DNA from: Owenia fusiformis
Taxonomy: Eukaryota; Annelida; Polychaeta; Sabellida; Oweniidae
Length of the DNA: 64,000 bases
Assembly: GCA_903813345.2 (NCBI GenBank)
Contig: CAIIXF020000011.1
Coordinates: forward strand, 8,272,571 to 8,336,570
Direction: 5' to 3'
The notes under the pieces are model-generated. The model had not been told where the DNA came from, ran no database searches, and saw only the letters and a list, made by a program, of their open reading frames with translations. The translations under genes were made by a program, and so were the position numbers. Of the stretch, positions 1 to 14,300 are shown one piece after another. The first letter of the stretch is position 1. Every line of letters begins with the position of its first letter.

Positions 1-5
1 AACAT

Positions 6-76
6 TGCACTGGCCAGGAATCGAATCATAGCCAGTTGCATGACAGGCGAGCATACTACCACTGAACCACCAGTGC
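6..76 (-). tRNA. Representative tRNA-Gly-like unit (majority type), anticodon GUC, probably pseudo-tRNA
   Basis: This is the first complete body in the window. Folding by eye on the minus strand gives acceptor GCACTGG/CCAGTGC with 7 of 7 pairs and discriminator A. The D arm (GTTC, loop AGTGGTA, GTAT) has one U-U mismatch. The anticodon arm has 5' strand CTCGC, loop CTGTCAT (anticodon GTC) and 3' strand GCAAC, with two mismatches. The T arm has 5' strand TATGA, loop TTCGATT and 3' strand CCTGG, and only the outer G-U and one G-C pair form. The normally invariant G53-C61 pair is lost. In most other units position 42 is G instead of A, and both can pair with U28. The broken T-stem argues against a working tRNA. 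The kept acceptor stem, promoter boxes and terminator argue for a recent origin from a real tRNA gene. Confidence 0.6.
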
Positions 77-3000
77 CTTCATGTCAAACTAAATTATGAT
101 ACATATGCATATTCCAATTCATCTTATGTCAGTTTTTGAATTAAAAAACATTGCACTGGCCAGGAATCGAATCATAGCCAGTTGCATGACAGGCGAGCAT
201 ACTACCACTGAACCACCAGTGCCTTCATGTCAAACTAAATTATGATTCATATGAATATTTTAATTCATCTTTTGTCAGTTTTTGAATTAAAAAAAACATT
301 GCACTGGCCAGGAATCGAATCATAGTCAGTTGCATGACAGGCGAGCATACTACTACTGAACCACCTGTGCCTTCATGTCAAACTAAATTATGATTCATAA
401 GCATATTCCAATTCATCTTATGTCAGGTTTTGAATTAAAAAAAACATTGCACTGGCCAGGAATCGAATCATAGCCAGCTGCATGACAGGCGAGCATACTA
501 CCACTGAACCACCAGTGCCTTCATGTCAAACTAAATTATGATTCATATGAATATTCTCATTCATCTTATGACAGTTTTTGAATTAAAAAACATTGCACTG
601 GCCAGGAATCGAATCATAGCCAGTTGCATGACAGGCAAGCATACTACCACTGAACCACCAGTGCTTTCAGGTCGATCCAAATTATGATTCATGAATATTC
701 TCATTCATCTTATGTCAGTTTTTGAATTAAAAAAACACTGCACTGGCCAGGAATCGAATCATAGCCAGTTGCATGACAGGCGAGCATACTACCACTGAAC
801 CACCAGTGCCTTCATGTCAAACTAAATTATGATTCATATGCATATTCTAATTCATCTTATGTCAGTTTTTGAATTAAAAAAAACATTGCACTGGCCAGGA
901 ATCGAATCATAGCCAGCTGCATGACAGGCGAGCATACTACCACTGAACCACTAGTGCCTTCATGTCAAACTAAATTATGATTCATATGCATATTCTAATT
1001 CATCTTATGTCAGTTTTTGAATTTAAAAAAAAACATTGCACTGGCCAGGAATCGAATCATAGCCAGCTGCATGACAGGCGAGCATACTACCACTGAACCA
1101 CCAGTGCCTTCATGTCAAACTAAATTATGATTCATATGAATATTTTAATTCATCTTTTGTCAGTTTTTAAATTAAAAAAACACTGCATTGGCCAGGAATC
1201 GAATCATAGTCAGCTGCATGACAGGCAAGCATACTACCACTGAACCACCAGTGCTTTCAGGTCGATCCAAATTATGATTCATGAATATTGTTATTCATCT
1301 TATGTAAGTTAAAAAAACACAAAAAACATTGCATTGGCCAGTAATCGAATCATAGCCAGCTACATGACAGGCGATCATACTTCCACTGAACCAACAGTGC
1401 CTTCAGGTCAAAGTAAATTATGATTCATAAGAATATTCTAATTCATCTTATGTCAGTTTTTCAATTAAAAAACATGGCACTGGCCAGGAATCGAATCATA
1501 GCCAGCTGCATGACAGACAAGCATTCTTCCACTGAACCAATAGTGCCTTCAGGTCAAACGAAATTGTGATTCATGAATATTGTAATTCATATCATGTCAG
1601 TTTTTGAATTAATAAAAACATTGCACTGGCCAGGAATCGAATCATAGACAGCTGCATGACAGGCGAGCATACTACCACTGAACCACCAGTGCCTTCATGT
1701 CAAACTAAATTATGATTCATATGAATATTCTAATTCATCTTATGTCAGTTTTTGAATTAAAAAAAAACATTGCATTGGCCAGTAATCGAATCATAGCCAG
1801 CTACATGACAGGCGATCATACTTCCACTGAACCAATAGTGCCTTCAGGTCAAACGAAATTATGATTCATAAGAATATTCTAATTCATCTTATGTCAGTTT
1901 TGAATTAAAAAAACATTGCACTGGCAAGGAATCGAATCATAGACAGCTGCATGACAGGCGAGCATACTACCACTGAACCACAAGTGCCTTCATGTCAAAC
2001 AAAATTATGATTCATATGAATATTCTAATTCATCTTATGTCAGTTTTTGAATTTAAAAAAACATTGCACTGGCCAGGAATCGAATCATAGACAGCTGCAT
2101 GACAGGCGAGCATACTTCCACTGAACCACCAGTGCCTTCATGTCAAACTAAATTATGATTCATATGAATATTCTAATTCATCTTATGTCAGTTTTTGAAT
2201 TAAAAAAAAACACTGCATTGGCCAGTAATCGAATCATAGTCAGCTGCATGACAGGCAAGCATACTACCACTGAACCACCAGTGCCTTCAGGTTAAATTGA
2301 ATTATGATTTATGAATATTGTAATTTATCTTATTGTAGTTCTTAAATTAAAAAAAAATATTGCACTGGCCATAAATCGAATCATAGCCAGCTGCATGACA
2401 GGCGAGCATACTTCCACTGAACCAATAGTGCCTTCAGGTCAAACTAAATTATGATTCATAAATAGTGTAATTCATCTCATGTCAGTTTTTAAATTTAAAA
2501 ACATTGCACTGGCCAGGAATCGAATCATAGCCAGCTGCATGACAGGCGAGCATACTTCCACTGAAGCAACAGTGCCTTCAGGTTAAATTAAATTATGATT
2601 CATTAATATTGTAATTCATCTTATTATAGTTCTTAAATTAAAAAAAATTGGACTGGCCAGGAATCGAATCATAGCCAGCTGCATGACAGGCGAGCATACT
2701 ACCACCGAACCACCAGTGCCTTCAGGTTAAATTAAATAATGATTCATATGAATATTCTAATTCATCTTATGTCAGTTTTTGAATTAAAAAAAACATTACA
2801 CTTGCCAGGAATCGAATCATAGCCAGCTGCATGACAGGCGTTCATACTACCACTGAACCACCAGTGCCTTCAGGTTAAAATTAAATTATGATTCATATGA
2901 ATATTATAATTCATTTTATGTCAGTTTTTGAATTAAAAAAACATAGCACTGGCCAGGAATCGAATCATAGCCAGCTGCATGACAGGCGATCATACTACCA

Positions 3001-5296
3001 CTGAACCACCAGTGCCTTAGGTTAAACTAAATTATGATTCATGAATATTGTAATTCATCTTATGTCAGCTTTAAATTAAAAAACATGTCACTGGCCAGGA
3101 ATCGAATCAAAGCCAGCTGCATGACATACGAGCATACTTCCACTGAACCAACAGTGCCTTCATGTCAAACTAAATTATGATTCATATGAATATTCTCATT
3201 CATCTTGTGTCAGTTTTTGAATTAAAAAAACATTGCACTGGCCAGGAATCGAATCATAGCCAGTTGCATGACAGGCGAGCATACTACCACTGAACCACCA
3301 GTGCCTTCATGTCAAACTAAATTATGATTCATATGCATATTCCAATTCATCTTATGTCAGTTTTTGAATTAAAAAACATTGCACTGGCCAGGAATCGAAT
3401 CATAGCCAGTTGCATGACAGGCGAGCATACTACCACTGAACCACCAGTGCCTTCATGTCAAACTAAATTATGATTCATATGAATATTTTAATTTATCTTT
3501 TGTCAGTTTTTGAATTAAAAAAAACATTGCACTGGCCATGAATCGAATCATAGTCAGTTGCATGACAGGCGAGCATACTACTACTGAACCACCTGTGCCT
3601 TCATGTCAAACTAAATTATTATTCATATGCATATTCCAATTCATCTTATGTCAGGTTTTGAATTAAAAAAAACATTGCACTGGCCAGGAATCGAATCATA
3701 GCCAGCTGCATGACAGGCGAGCATACTACCACTGAACCACCAGTGCCTTCATGTCAAACTAAATTATGATTCATATGAATATTCTAATTCATCTTATGTC
3801 AGTTTTTGAATTAAAAAAAAATCTACTGGCCAGGAATCGAATCATAGCCAGTTGCATGACAGGCAAGCATACTACCACTGAACCACCAGTGCTTTCAGGT
3901 CGATCCAAATTATGATTCATGAATATTCTCATTCATCTTATGTCAGTTTTTGAATTAAAAAAACACTTCACTGGCCAGGAATCGAATCATAGCCAGTTGC
4001 ATGACAGGCGAGCATACTACCACTGAACCACCAGTGCCTTCATGTCAAACTAAATTATGATTCATATGCATATTCTAATTCATCTTATGTCAGTTTTTGA
4101 ATTAAAAAAAACATTGCACTGGCCAGGAATCGAATCATAGCCAGCTGCATGACAGGCGAGCATACTACCACTGAACCACCAGTGCCTTCATGTCAAACTA
4201 AATTATGATTCATATGCATATTCTAATTCATCTTATGTCAGTTTTTGAATTTAAAAAAAAACATTGCACTGGCCAGGAATCGAATCATAGCCAGCTGCAT
4301 GACAGGCGAGCATACTACCACTGAACCACCAGTGCCTTCATGTCAAACTAAATTATGATTCATATGAATATTTTAATTCATCTTTTGTCAGTTTTTAAAT
4401 TAAAAAAACACTGCATTGGCCAGGAATCGAATCATAGTCAGCTGCATGACAGGCAAGCATACTACCACTGAACCACCAGTGCTTTCAGGTCGATCCAAAT
4501 TATGATTCATGAATATTGTTATTCATCTTATGTAAGTTAAAAAAAACACAAAAACATTGCATTGGCCAGTAATCGAATCATAGCCAGCTACATGACAGGC
4601 GATCATACTTCCACTGAACCAACAGTGCCTTCAGGTCAAAGTAAATTATATGATTAATAAGAATATTCTAATTCATCTTATGTCAGTTTTTCAATTAAAA
4701 AACATGGCACTGGCCAGGAATCGAATCATAGCCAGCTGCATGACAGACAAGCATTCTTCCACTGAACCAATAGTGCCTTCAGGTCAAACGAAATTGTGAT
4801 TCATGAATATTGTAATTCATCTTATGTCAGTTTTTGAATTAATAAAAACATTGCACTGGCCAGGAATCGAATCATAGACAGCTGCATGACAGGCGAGCAT
4901 ACTACCACTGAACCACCAGTGCCTTCAAGTCAAATTATGATTCATATGAATATTCTAATTCATCTTATGTCAGTTTTTGAATTAAAAAAAAACATTGCAC
5001 TGGCCAGTAATCGAATCATAGCCAGATGCATGACAGGGGAGCATACTACCACTGAACCACCAGTGCCTTCATGTCAAACTAAATTATGATTCATATGAAT
5101 ATTCTAATTCATCTTTTGTCAGTTTTTAAATTAAAAAAAACACTGCATTGGCCAGGAATCGAATCATAGTCAGCTGCATGACAGGCAAGCATACTACAAC
5201 AGAACCACCAGTGCTTTCAGGTCGATCCAAATTATGATTCATGAATATTGTTATTCATCTTATGTCAGTTTTAAATAAAAAACAAAAAACAAACAT

Positions 5297-5367
5297 TGCA
5301 CTTGACTGGAATCGAATCATGGCCAGCTGTATGACAGGCGAGCATATTACAACTGAACCACCGGTGC
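5297..5367 (-). tRNA. Variant (type B) tRNA-like unit, anticodon GUC, more decayed
   Basis: This second, clearly separable subfamily recurs through the array, for example near 6928, 8548, 11354, 13600, 15383 and 19744. Diagnostic changes from the majority type are CACCGG at the 5' acceptor, CAGTTGTAATATG in the D arm, ATACAGC after the anticodon, GGCCATGATTCG before the T loop, and CCAGTCAAGTGC at the 3' end. Two acceptor pairs are lost. The spacer on the terminator side is longer and contains interrupted A-runs such as AAAACAAAAAACAAAC. The anticodon triplet GTC and the B box are still present. It is probably an older diverged branch that spread with the majority units. Confidence 0.6.
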
Positions 5368-8300
5368 CTTCAGGTTAAACTAAATTATGATTCATTAATA
5401 TTGTAATTCATCTTATGTCAGTTTTTAAATTTAAAAAAAACACTGCATTGGCCAGGAATCGAATCATAGCCAGCTGCATGACAGGCGAGCATACTACCAC
5501 TGAACCACCAGTGCCTTCAGGTTAAACTGAATTATAATTCATATGAATATTCTCATTCATCTTATGTCAGTTTTTGAATTAAAAAAACATTGCACTGGCC
5601 AGGAATCGAATCATAGCCAGTTGCATGACAGGCGAGCATACTACCACTGAACCACCAGTGCCTTCATGTCAAACTAAATTATGATTCATATGCATATTCT
5701 AATTCATCTTATGTCAGTTTTTGAATTAAAAAAAACATTGCACTGGCCAGGAATCGAATCATAGCCAGCTGCATGACAGGCGAGCATACTACCACTGAAC
5801 CACCAGTGCCTTCAGGTTAAATTAAATTATAATTCATATGAATATTCTCATTCATCTTATGTCAGTTTTTGAATTAAAAAAACATTGCACTGGCCAGGAA
5901 TCGAATCATAGCCAGTTGCATGACAGGCAAGCATACTACCACTGAACCACCAGTGCTTTCAGGTCGATCCAAATTATGATTCATGAATATTCTCATTCAT
6001 CTTATGTCAGTTTTTGAATTAAAAAAACACTTCACTGGCCAGGAATCGAATCATAGCCAGTTGCATGACAGGCGAGCATACTACCACTGAACCACCAGTG
6101 CCTTCATGTCAAACTAAATTATGATTCATATGCATATTCTAATTCATCTTATGTCAGTTTTTGAATTAAAAAAAACATTGCACTGGCCAGGAATCGAATC
6201 ATAGCCAGCTGCACGACAGGCGAGCATACTACCACTGAACCACCAGTGCCTTCATGTCAAACTAAATTATGATTCATATGCATATTCTAATTCATCTTAT
6301 GTCAGTTTTTGAATTTAAAAAAAAAACATTGCACTGGCCAGGAATCGAATCATAGCCAGCTGCATGACAGGCGAGCATACTACCACTGAACCACCAGTGC
6401 CTTCATGTCAAACTAAATTATGATTCATATGAATATTTTAATTCATCTTTTGTCAGTTTTTAAATTAAAAAAACACTGCATTGGCCAGGAATCGAATCAT
6501 AGTCAGCTGCATGACAGGCAAGCATACTACCACTGAACCACCAGTGCTTTCAGGTCGATCCAAATTATGATTCATGAATATTGTTATTCATCTTATGTAA
6601 GTTAACAAAAAAACAAAAAACATTGCATTGGCCAGTAATCGAATCATAGCCAGCTACATGACATGCGATCATACTTCCACTGAACCAACAGTGCCTTCAG
6701 GTCAAAGTAAATTATGATTCATGAGAATATTCTAATTCATCTTATGTCAGTTTTTCAATTAAAAAACATGGCACTGGCCAGGAATCGAATCATAGCCAGC
6801 TGCATGACAGACAAGCATTCTTCCACTGAACCAATAGTGCCTTCAGGTCAAACGAAATTGTGATTCATGAATATTGTTATTCATCTTATGTCAGTTTTAA
6901 ATAAAAAACAAAAAACAAACATTGCACTTGACTGGAATCGAATCATGGCCAGCTGTATGACAGGCGAGCATATTACAACTGAACCACCGGTGCCTTCAGG
7001 TTAAACTAAATTATGATTCATTAATATTGTAATTCATCTTATGTCAGCTTTTAAATTTAAATAAAAACACTGCATTGGCCAGGAATCGAATCATAGCCAG
7101 CTGCATGACAGGCGAGCATACTACCACTGAACCACCAGTGCCTTCAGGTTAAACTGAATTATAATTCATATGAATATTCTCATTCATCTTATGTCAGTTT
7201 TTGAATTAAAAAAACATTGCACTGGCCAGGAATCGAATCATAGCCAATTGCATGACAGGCGAGCATACTACCACTGAACCACCAGTGCCTTCATGTCAAA
7301 CTAAATTATGATTCATATGCATATTCTAATTCATCTTATGTCAGTTTTTGAATTAAAAAAAACATTGCACTGGCCAGGAATCGAATCATAGCCAGCTGCA
7401 TGACAGGCGAGCATACTACCACTGAACCACCAGTGCCTTCAGGTTAAATTAAATTATAATTCATATGAATATTCTCATTCATCTTATGTCAGTTTTTGAA
7501 TTAAAAAAACATTGCACTGGCCAGGAATCGAATCATTGCCAGTTGCATGACAGGCAAGCATACTACCACTGAACCACCAGTGCTTTCAGGTCGATCCAAA
7601 TTATGATTCATGAATATTCTCATTCATCTTATGTCAGTTTTTGAATTAAAAAAAACACTGCACTGGCCAGGAATCGAATCATAGCCAGTTGCATGACAGG
7701 CGAGCATACTACCACTGAACCACCAGTGCCTTCATGTCAAACTAAATTATGATTCATATGCATATTCTAATTCATCTTATGTCAGTTTTTGAATTAAAAA
7801 AAACATAACACTTGCCAGGAATCGAATCATAGCCAGCTGCATGACAGGCGAGCATACTACCACTGAACCACCAGTGCCTTCAGGTTAAATTAAATTATGA
7901 TTCATATGAATATTCTAATTCATTTTATGTCAGTTTTTGAATTAAAAAAAACATAGCACTCGCCAGGAATCGAATCATAGCCAACTGCATGACAGACAAG
8001 CATTCTTCCACTGAACCAATAGTGCCTTCAGGTCAAACGAAATTGTGATTCATGAATATTGTAATTTATCTTATGTCAGTTTTTGAATTAATAAAAACAT
8101 TGCACTGGCCAGGAATCGAATCATAGACAGCTGCATGACAGGCGAGCATACTACCACTGAACCACCAGTGCCTTCATGTCAAACTAAATTATGATTCATA
8201 TGAATATTCTAATTCATCTTATGTCAGTTTTTGAATTAAAAAAAACATTGCACTGGCCAGTAATCGAATCATAGCCAGCTGCATGACAGGGGAGCATACT

Positions 8301-11300
8301 ACCACTGAACCACCAGTGTCTTCATGTCAAACTAAATTATGATTCATATGAATATTCTAATTCATCTTTTGTCAGTTTTTAAATTAAAAAAACACTGCAT
8401 TGGCCAGGAATCGAATCATAGTCAGCTGCATGACAGGCAAGCATACTACAACAGAACCACCAGTGCTTTCAGGTCGATCCAAATTATGATTCATGAATAT
8501 TGTTATTCATCTTATGTCAGTTTTAAATAAAAAACAAAAAACAAACATTGCACTTGACTGGAATCGAATCATGGCCAGCTGTATGACAGGCGAGCATATT
8601 ACAACTGAACCACCGGTGCCTTCAGGTTAAACTAAATTATGATTCATTAATATTGTAATTCATCTTATGTCAGTTTTTAAATTAAAAAAAAACACTGCAT
8701 TGGCCAGGAATCGAATCATAGTCAGCTTCATGACAGGCAAGCATACTACCACTGAACCACCAGTGCCTTCAGGTTAAATTGAATTATGATTTATGAATAT
8801 TGTAATTTATCTTATTGTACTGTTCTTAAATTAAAAAAAAATATTGCACTGGCCATAAATCGAATCATAGCCAGCTGCATGACAGGCGAGCATACTTCCA
8901 CTGAACCAATAGTGCCTTCAGGTCAAACTAAATTATGATTCATAAATAGTGTAATTCATCTCATGTCAGTTTTTAAATTTAAAAACATTGCACTGGCCAG
9001 AAATCGAATCATAGCCAGCTGCATGACAGGCGAGCATACTTCCACTGAAGCAACAGTGCCTTCAGGTTAAATTAAATTATGATTCATTAATATTGTAATT
9101 CATCTTATTATAGTTCTTAAATTAAAAAAAAATTGGACTGGCCAGGAATAGAATCATAGCCAGCTGCATGACAGGCGAGCATACAACCACTGAACCACCA
9201 GTGCCTTCAGGTTAAATTAAATAATGATTCATATAAAAATTCTAATTCATCTTATGTCAGTTTTTGAATTTAAAAAAAACATAACACTTGCCAGGAATCG
9301 AATCATAGCCAGCTGCATGACAGGCGAGCATACTACCACTGAACCACCAGTGCCTTCAGGTTAAATTAAATTATGATTCATATGAATATTCTAATTCATT
9401 TTATGTCAGTTTTTGAATTAAAAAAAACATAGCACTGGCCAGGAATCGAATCATAGCCAGCTGCATGACAGGCGATCATACTACCACTGAACCACCAGTG
9501 CCTTCAGGTTAAACTAAATCATGATTCATGAATATTGCAATTCATCTTATGTCAGCTTTAAATTAAAAAACATGTCACTGGCCAGGAATCGAATCAAAGC
9601 CAGCTGCATGACATACGAGCATACTTCCACTGAACCAACAGTGCCTTCATGTCAAACTAAATTATGATTCATATGAATATTCTCATTCATCTTGTGTCCG
9701 TTTTTGAATTAAAAAAACATTGCACTGGCCAGGAATCGAATCATAGCCAGTTGCATGACAGGCGAGCATACTACCACTGAACCACCAGTGCCTTCATGTC
9801 AAACTAAATTATGATTCATATGCATATTCCAATTCATCTTATGTCAGTTTTTGAATTAAAAAACATTGCACTGGCCAGGAATCGAATCATAGCCAGTTGC
9901 ATGACAGGCGAGCATACTACCACTGAACCACTAGTGCCTTCATGTCAAACTAAATTATGATTCATATGAATATTTTAATTCATCTTTTGTCAGTTTTTGA
10001 ATTAAAAAAAACATTGCACTGGCCAGGAATCGAATCATAGTCAGTTGCATGACAGGCGAGCATACTACTACTGAACCACCTGTGCCTTCATGTCAAACTA
10101 AATTATGATTCATATGCATATTCCAATTCATCTTATGTCAGGTTTTGAATTAAAAAAAACATTGCACTGGCCAGGAATCGAATCATAGCCAGTTGCATGA
10201 CAGGCGAGCATACTACCACTGAACCACCAGTGCCTTCATGTCAAACTAAATTATGATTCATATGCATATTCTAATTCATCTTATGTCAGTTTTTGAATTA
10301 AAAAAACATTGCACTGGCCAGGAATCGAATCATAGCCAGCTGCATGACAGGTGAGCATACTACCACTGAACCACAAGTGCCTTCATGTCAAACTAAATTA
10401 TGATTCATATGAATATTTTAATTCATCTTTTGTCAGTTTTTCAATTAAAAAACACTGCATTGGCCAGGAATCGAATCATAGTCAGCTGCATGACAGGCAA
10501 GCATACTACCACTGAACCACCAGTGCTTTCAGGTCGATCCAAATTATGATTCATAAGAATATTCTCATTCATCTTATGTCAGTTTTTCAATAAAAAAACA
10601 TGGCACTGGCCAGGAATCGAATCATAGCCAGCTGCATGACACACGGGCATACTTCCACTGAACCAACAGTGCCTTCAGGTCAAACGAAATTATGATTCAT
10701 GAATATTGTAATTCATCTTATGTCAGTTTTTGAATTAAAAAAAACATTGCACTGGCCAGGAATCGAATCATAGCCAGCTGCATGACAGGCGAGCATACTA
10801 CCACTGAACCACCAGTGCCTTCATGTCAAACTAAATTATGATTCATATGAATATTCTAATTCATCTTATGTCAGTTTTTGAATTTAAAAAAAAACATTGC
10901 ACTGGCCAGGAATCGAATCATAGCCAGCTGCATGACAGGCGAGCATACTACCACTGAACCACCAGTGCCTTCATGTCAAACTAAATTATGATTCATATGA
11001 ATATTCTAATTCATCTTATGTCAGTTTTTGAATTTAAAAAAAAACATTGCACTGGCCAGGAATCGAATCATAGCCAGCTGCATGACAGGTGAGCATACTA
11101 CCACTGAACCACCAGTGCCTTCATGTCAAACTAAATTATGATTCATATGAATATTCTAATTCATATTATGTCAGTTTTTGAATTTAAAAAAAACATTGCA
11201 CTGGTCAGGAATCGAATCATAGTCAGCTGTATGACAGGCAAGCATACTACAACAGAACCACTAGTGCTTTCAGGTCGATCCAAATTATGATACATGAATA

Positions 11301-14300
11301 TTGTTATTCATCTTATGTCAGTTTTAAATAAAAAAACAAAAAAAACAAACATTGCACTTGACTGGAATCGAATCATGGCCACCTGTATGACAGGCGAGCA
11401 TATTACAACTGAACCACCGGTGCCTTCAGGTTAAACTAAATTATGATTCATTAATATTGTAATTCATCTTATGTCAGTTTTTAAATTTAAAAAACATTGC
11501 ACTGGCAAGGAATCGAATCATAGCCAGCTGCATGACAGGCGAGCATACTTCCACTGAACCATCAGTGCCTTCATGTCAAACTAAATTATGATTCATATGA
11601 ATATTCTAATTCATCTTATGTCAGTTTTTGAATTTAAAAAAAACCATTGCACTGGCCAGGAATCGAATCATAGCCAGCTGCATGACAGGCGAGCATACTA
11701 CCACTGAACCACCAGTGCCTTTATGTCAAACTAAATTATGATTCATATAAATATTCTAATTCATCTTATGTCAGTTTGGAATTAAAAAAAAAAACATTGC
11801 ACTGGCCAGGTATCGAATCATAGCCAGCTGCATGACAGGTAAGCATACTACCACTGAACCAACAGTGCCTTCATGTCAAACTAAATTATGATTCATATGA
11901 ATATTGTAATTCATCTTTTGTCAGTTTTTGAATTTAAAAAAAACACAAAAAAACATTGCACTGGCCAGGAATCGAATCATAGCCAGCTGCATGACAGGCA
12001 AGCATACTACAACAGAACCACCAGCGCTTTCAGGTCGATCCAAATTATGATTCATGAATATTGTTATTCATCTTATGTCAGTTTTAAATAAACAAAACAA
12101 AAAACAAACATTGCACTTGCCTGGAATCGAATCATGGCCAGCCATATGACAGGCGAGCATATTACAACTGAACCACCGGTGCCTTCAGGTTAAACTAAAT
12201 TATGATTCATTAATATTGTTATTCATCTTATGTCAGTTTTTAAATTTAAAAAACATTGCACTGGCAAGGAATCGAATCATAGCCAGCTGCATGACAGGCG
12301 AGCATACTTCCACTGAACCACCAGTGCCTTCATGTCAAACTAAATTATGATTCATGAATATTGTAATTCATCTTATGTCAGTTTTTGAATTAAAAAAAAC
12401 ATTGCACTGGCCAGGAATCGAATCATAGCCAGCTGCATGACAGGTGAACATACTACCACTGAACCAACAGTGCCTTCATGTCAAACTAAATTATGATTCA
12501 TATGAATATTCTAATTCATCTTTTGTCAGTTTTTAAATTAAAAAAAAAAACACTGCATTGGCGAGGAATCGAATCATAGTCAGCTGCATGACAGGCAAGC
12601 ATACTACCACTGTACCACCAGTGCCTTCAGGTTAAATTAAATTATGATTTATGAATATTGTAATTCATCTTATTGTAGTTCTTAAATTAAAAAAAAAATA
12701 TTGCACTGGCCATGAATCGAATCATAGCCAGCTGCATGACATACGAGCATACTTCCACTGAACCAACAGTGCCTTCATGTCAAACTAAATTATGATTCAT
12801 ATGAATATTTTAATTCATCTTTTGTCAGTTTTTCAATTAAAAAAACACTGCATTGGCCAGGAATCGAATCATAGTCAGCTGCATGACAGGCAAGCATACT
12901 ACCACTGAACCACCAGTGCTTTCAGGTCGATCCAAATTATGATTCATAAGAATATTCTCATTCATCTTATGTCAGTTTTTCAATAAAAAAACATGGCACT
13001 GGCCAGGAATCGAATCATAGCCAGCTGCATGACAGACGAGCATACTTCCACTGAACCAACAGTGCCTTCAGGTCAAACTAAATTATGATTCATGAATATT
13101 GTAATTCATCATATGTCAGTTTTTGAATTAAAAAAACATTGCACTGGCCAGGAATCGAATCATAGCCAGCTGCATGACAGGCGAGCATACTACCTCTGAA
13201 CCACCAGTGCCTTCATGTCAAACTAAATTATGATTCATATGAATATTCTAATTCATCTTATGTCCGTTTTTGAATTTAAAATAAAAACATTGCACTGGCC
13301 AGGAATCAAATCATAGCCAGCTGAATGACAGGTGAGCATACTACCACTGAACCACCAGTGCCTTCATGTCAAACTAAATTATGATTCATATGAATATTCT
13401 AATTCATATTATGTCAGTTTTTTAATTAAAAAAAACAAACATTGCACTGGTCAGGAATCGAATCATAGTCAGCTGCATGACAGGCAAGCATACTACAACA
13501 GAACCACCAGTGCTTTCAGGTCGATCCAAATTATGATTCATGAATATTGTTATTCATCTTATGTCAGTTTTAAATAAAAAAACAAAAAAAAACAAACATT
13601 GCACTTGACTTGAATCGAATCATGGCCAGCTGTATGACAGGCGAGCATATTACAACTGAACCACCGGTGCCTTCAGGTTAAACTAAATTATGATTCATTA
13701 ATATTGTAATTCATCTTATGTCAGTTTTTAAATTTAAAAAACATTGCACTGGCAAGGAATCGAATCATAGCCAGCTGCATGACAGGCGAGCATACTACCA
13801 CTGTACCACCAGTGCCTTCAGGTTGAATTAAATTATGATTTATGAATATTGTAATTCATCTTATTGTAGTTCTTAAATTAAAAAAAAAATATTGCACTGG
13901 CCATGAATCGAATCATAGCCAGCTGCATGACATACGAGCATACTTCCACTGAACCAACAGTGCCTTCATGTCAAACTAAATTATGATTCATATGAATATT
14001 CTCATTCATCTTATGTCAGTTTTTGAATTAAAAAAACATTGCACTGGCCAGGAATCGAATCATAGCCAGCTGCATGACAGGCGAGCATACTACCACTGAA
14101 CCACCAGTGCATTCATGTCAAACTAAATTATGATTCATATTAATATTTTAATTCATCTTTTGTCAGTTTTTATATTAAAAAAAAACACTGCATTGGCCAG
14201 GAATCGAATCATAGTCAGCAGCATGACAGGCAAGCATACTACCACTTAACCACCAGTGCTTTCAGGTCGATCTAAATTATGATTCATAAGAATATTCTCA

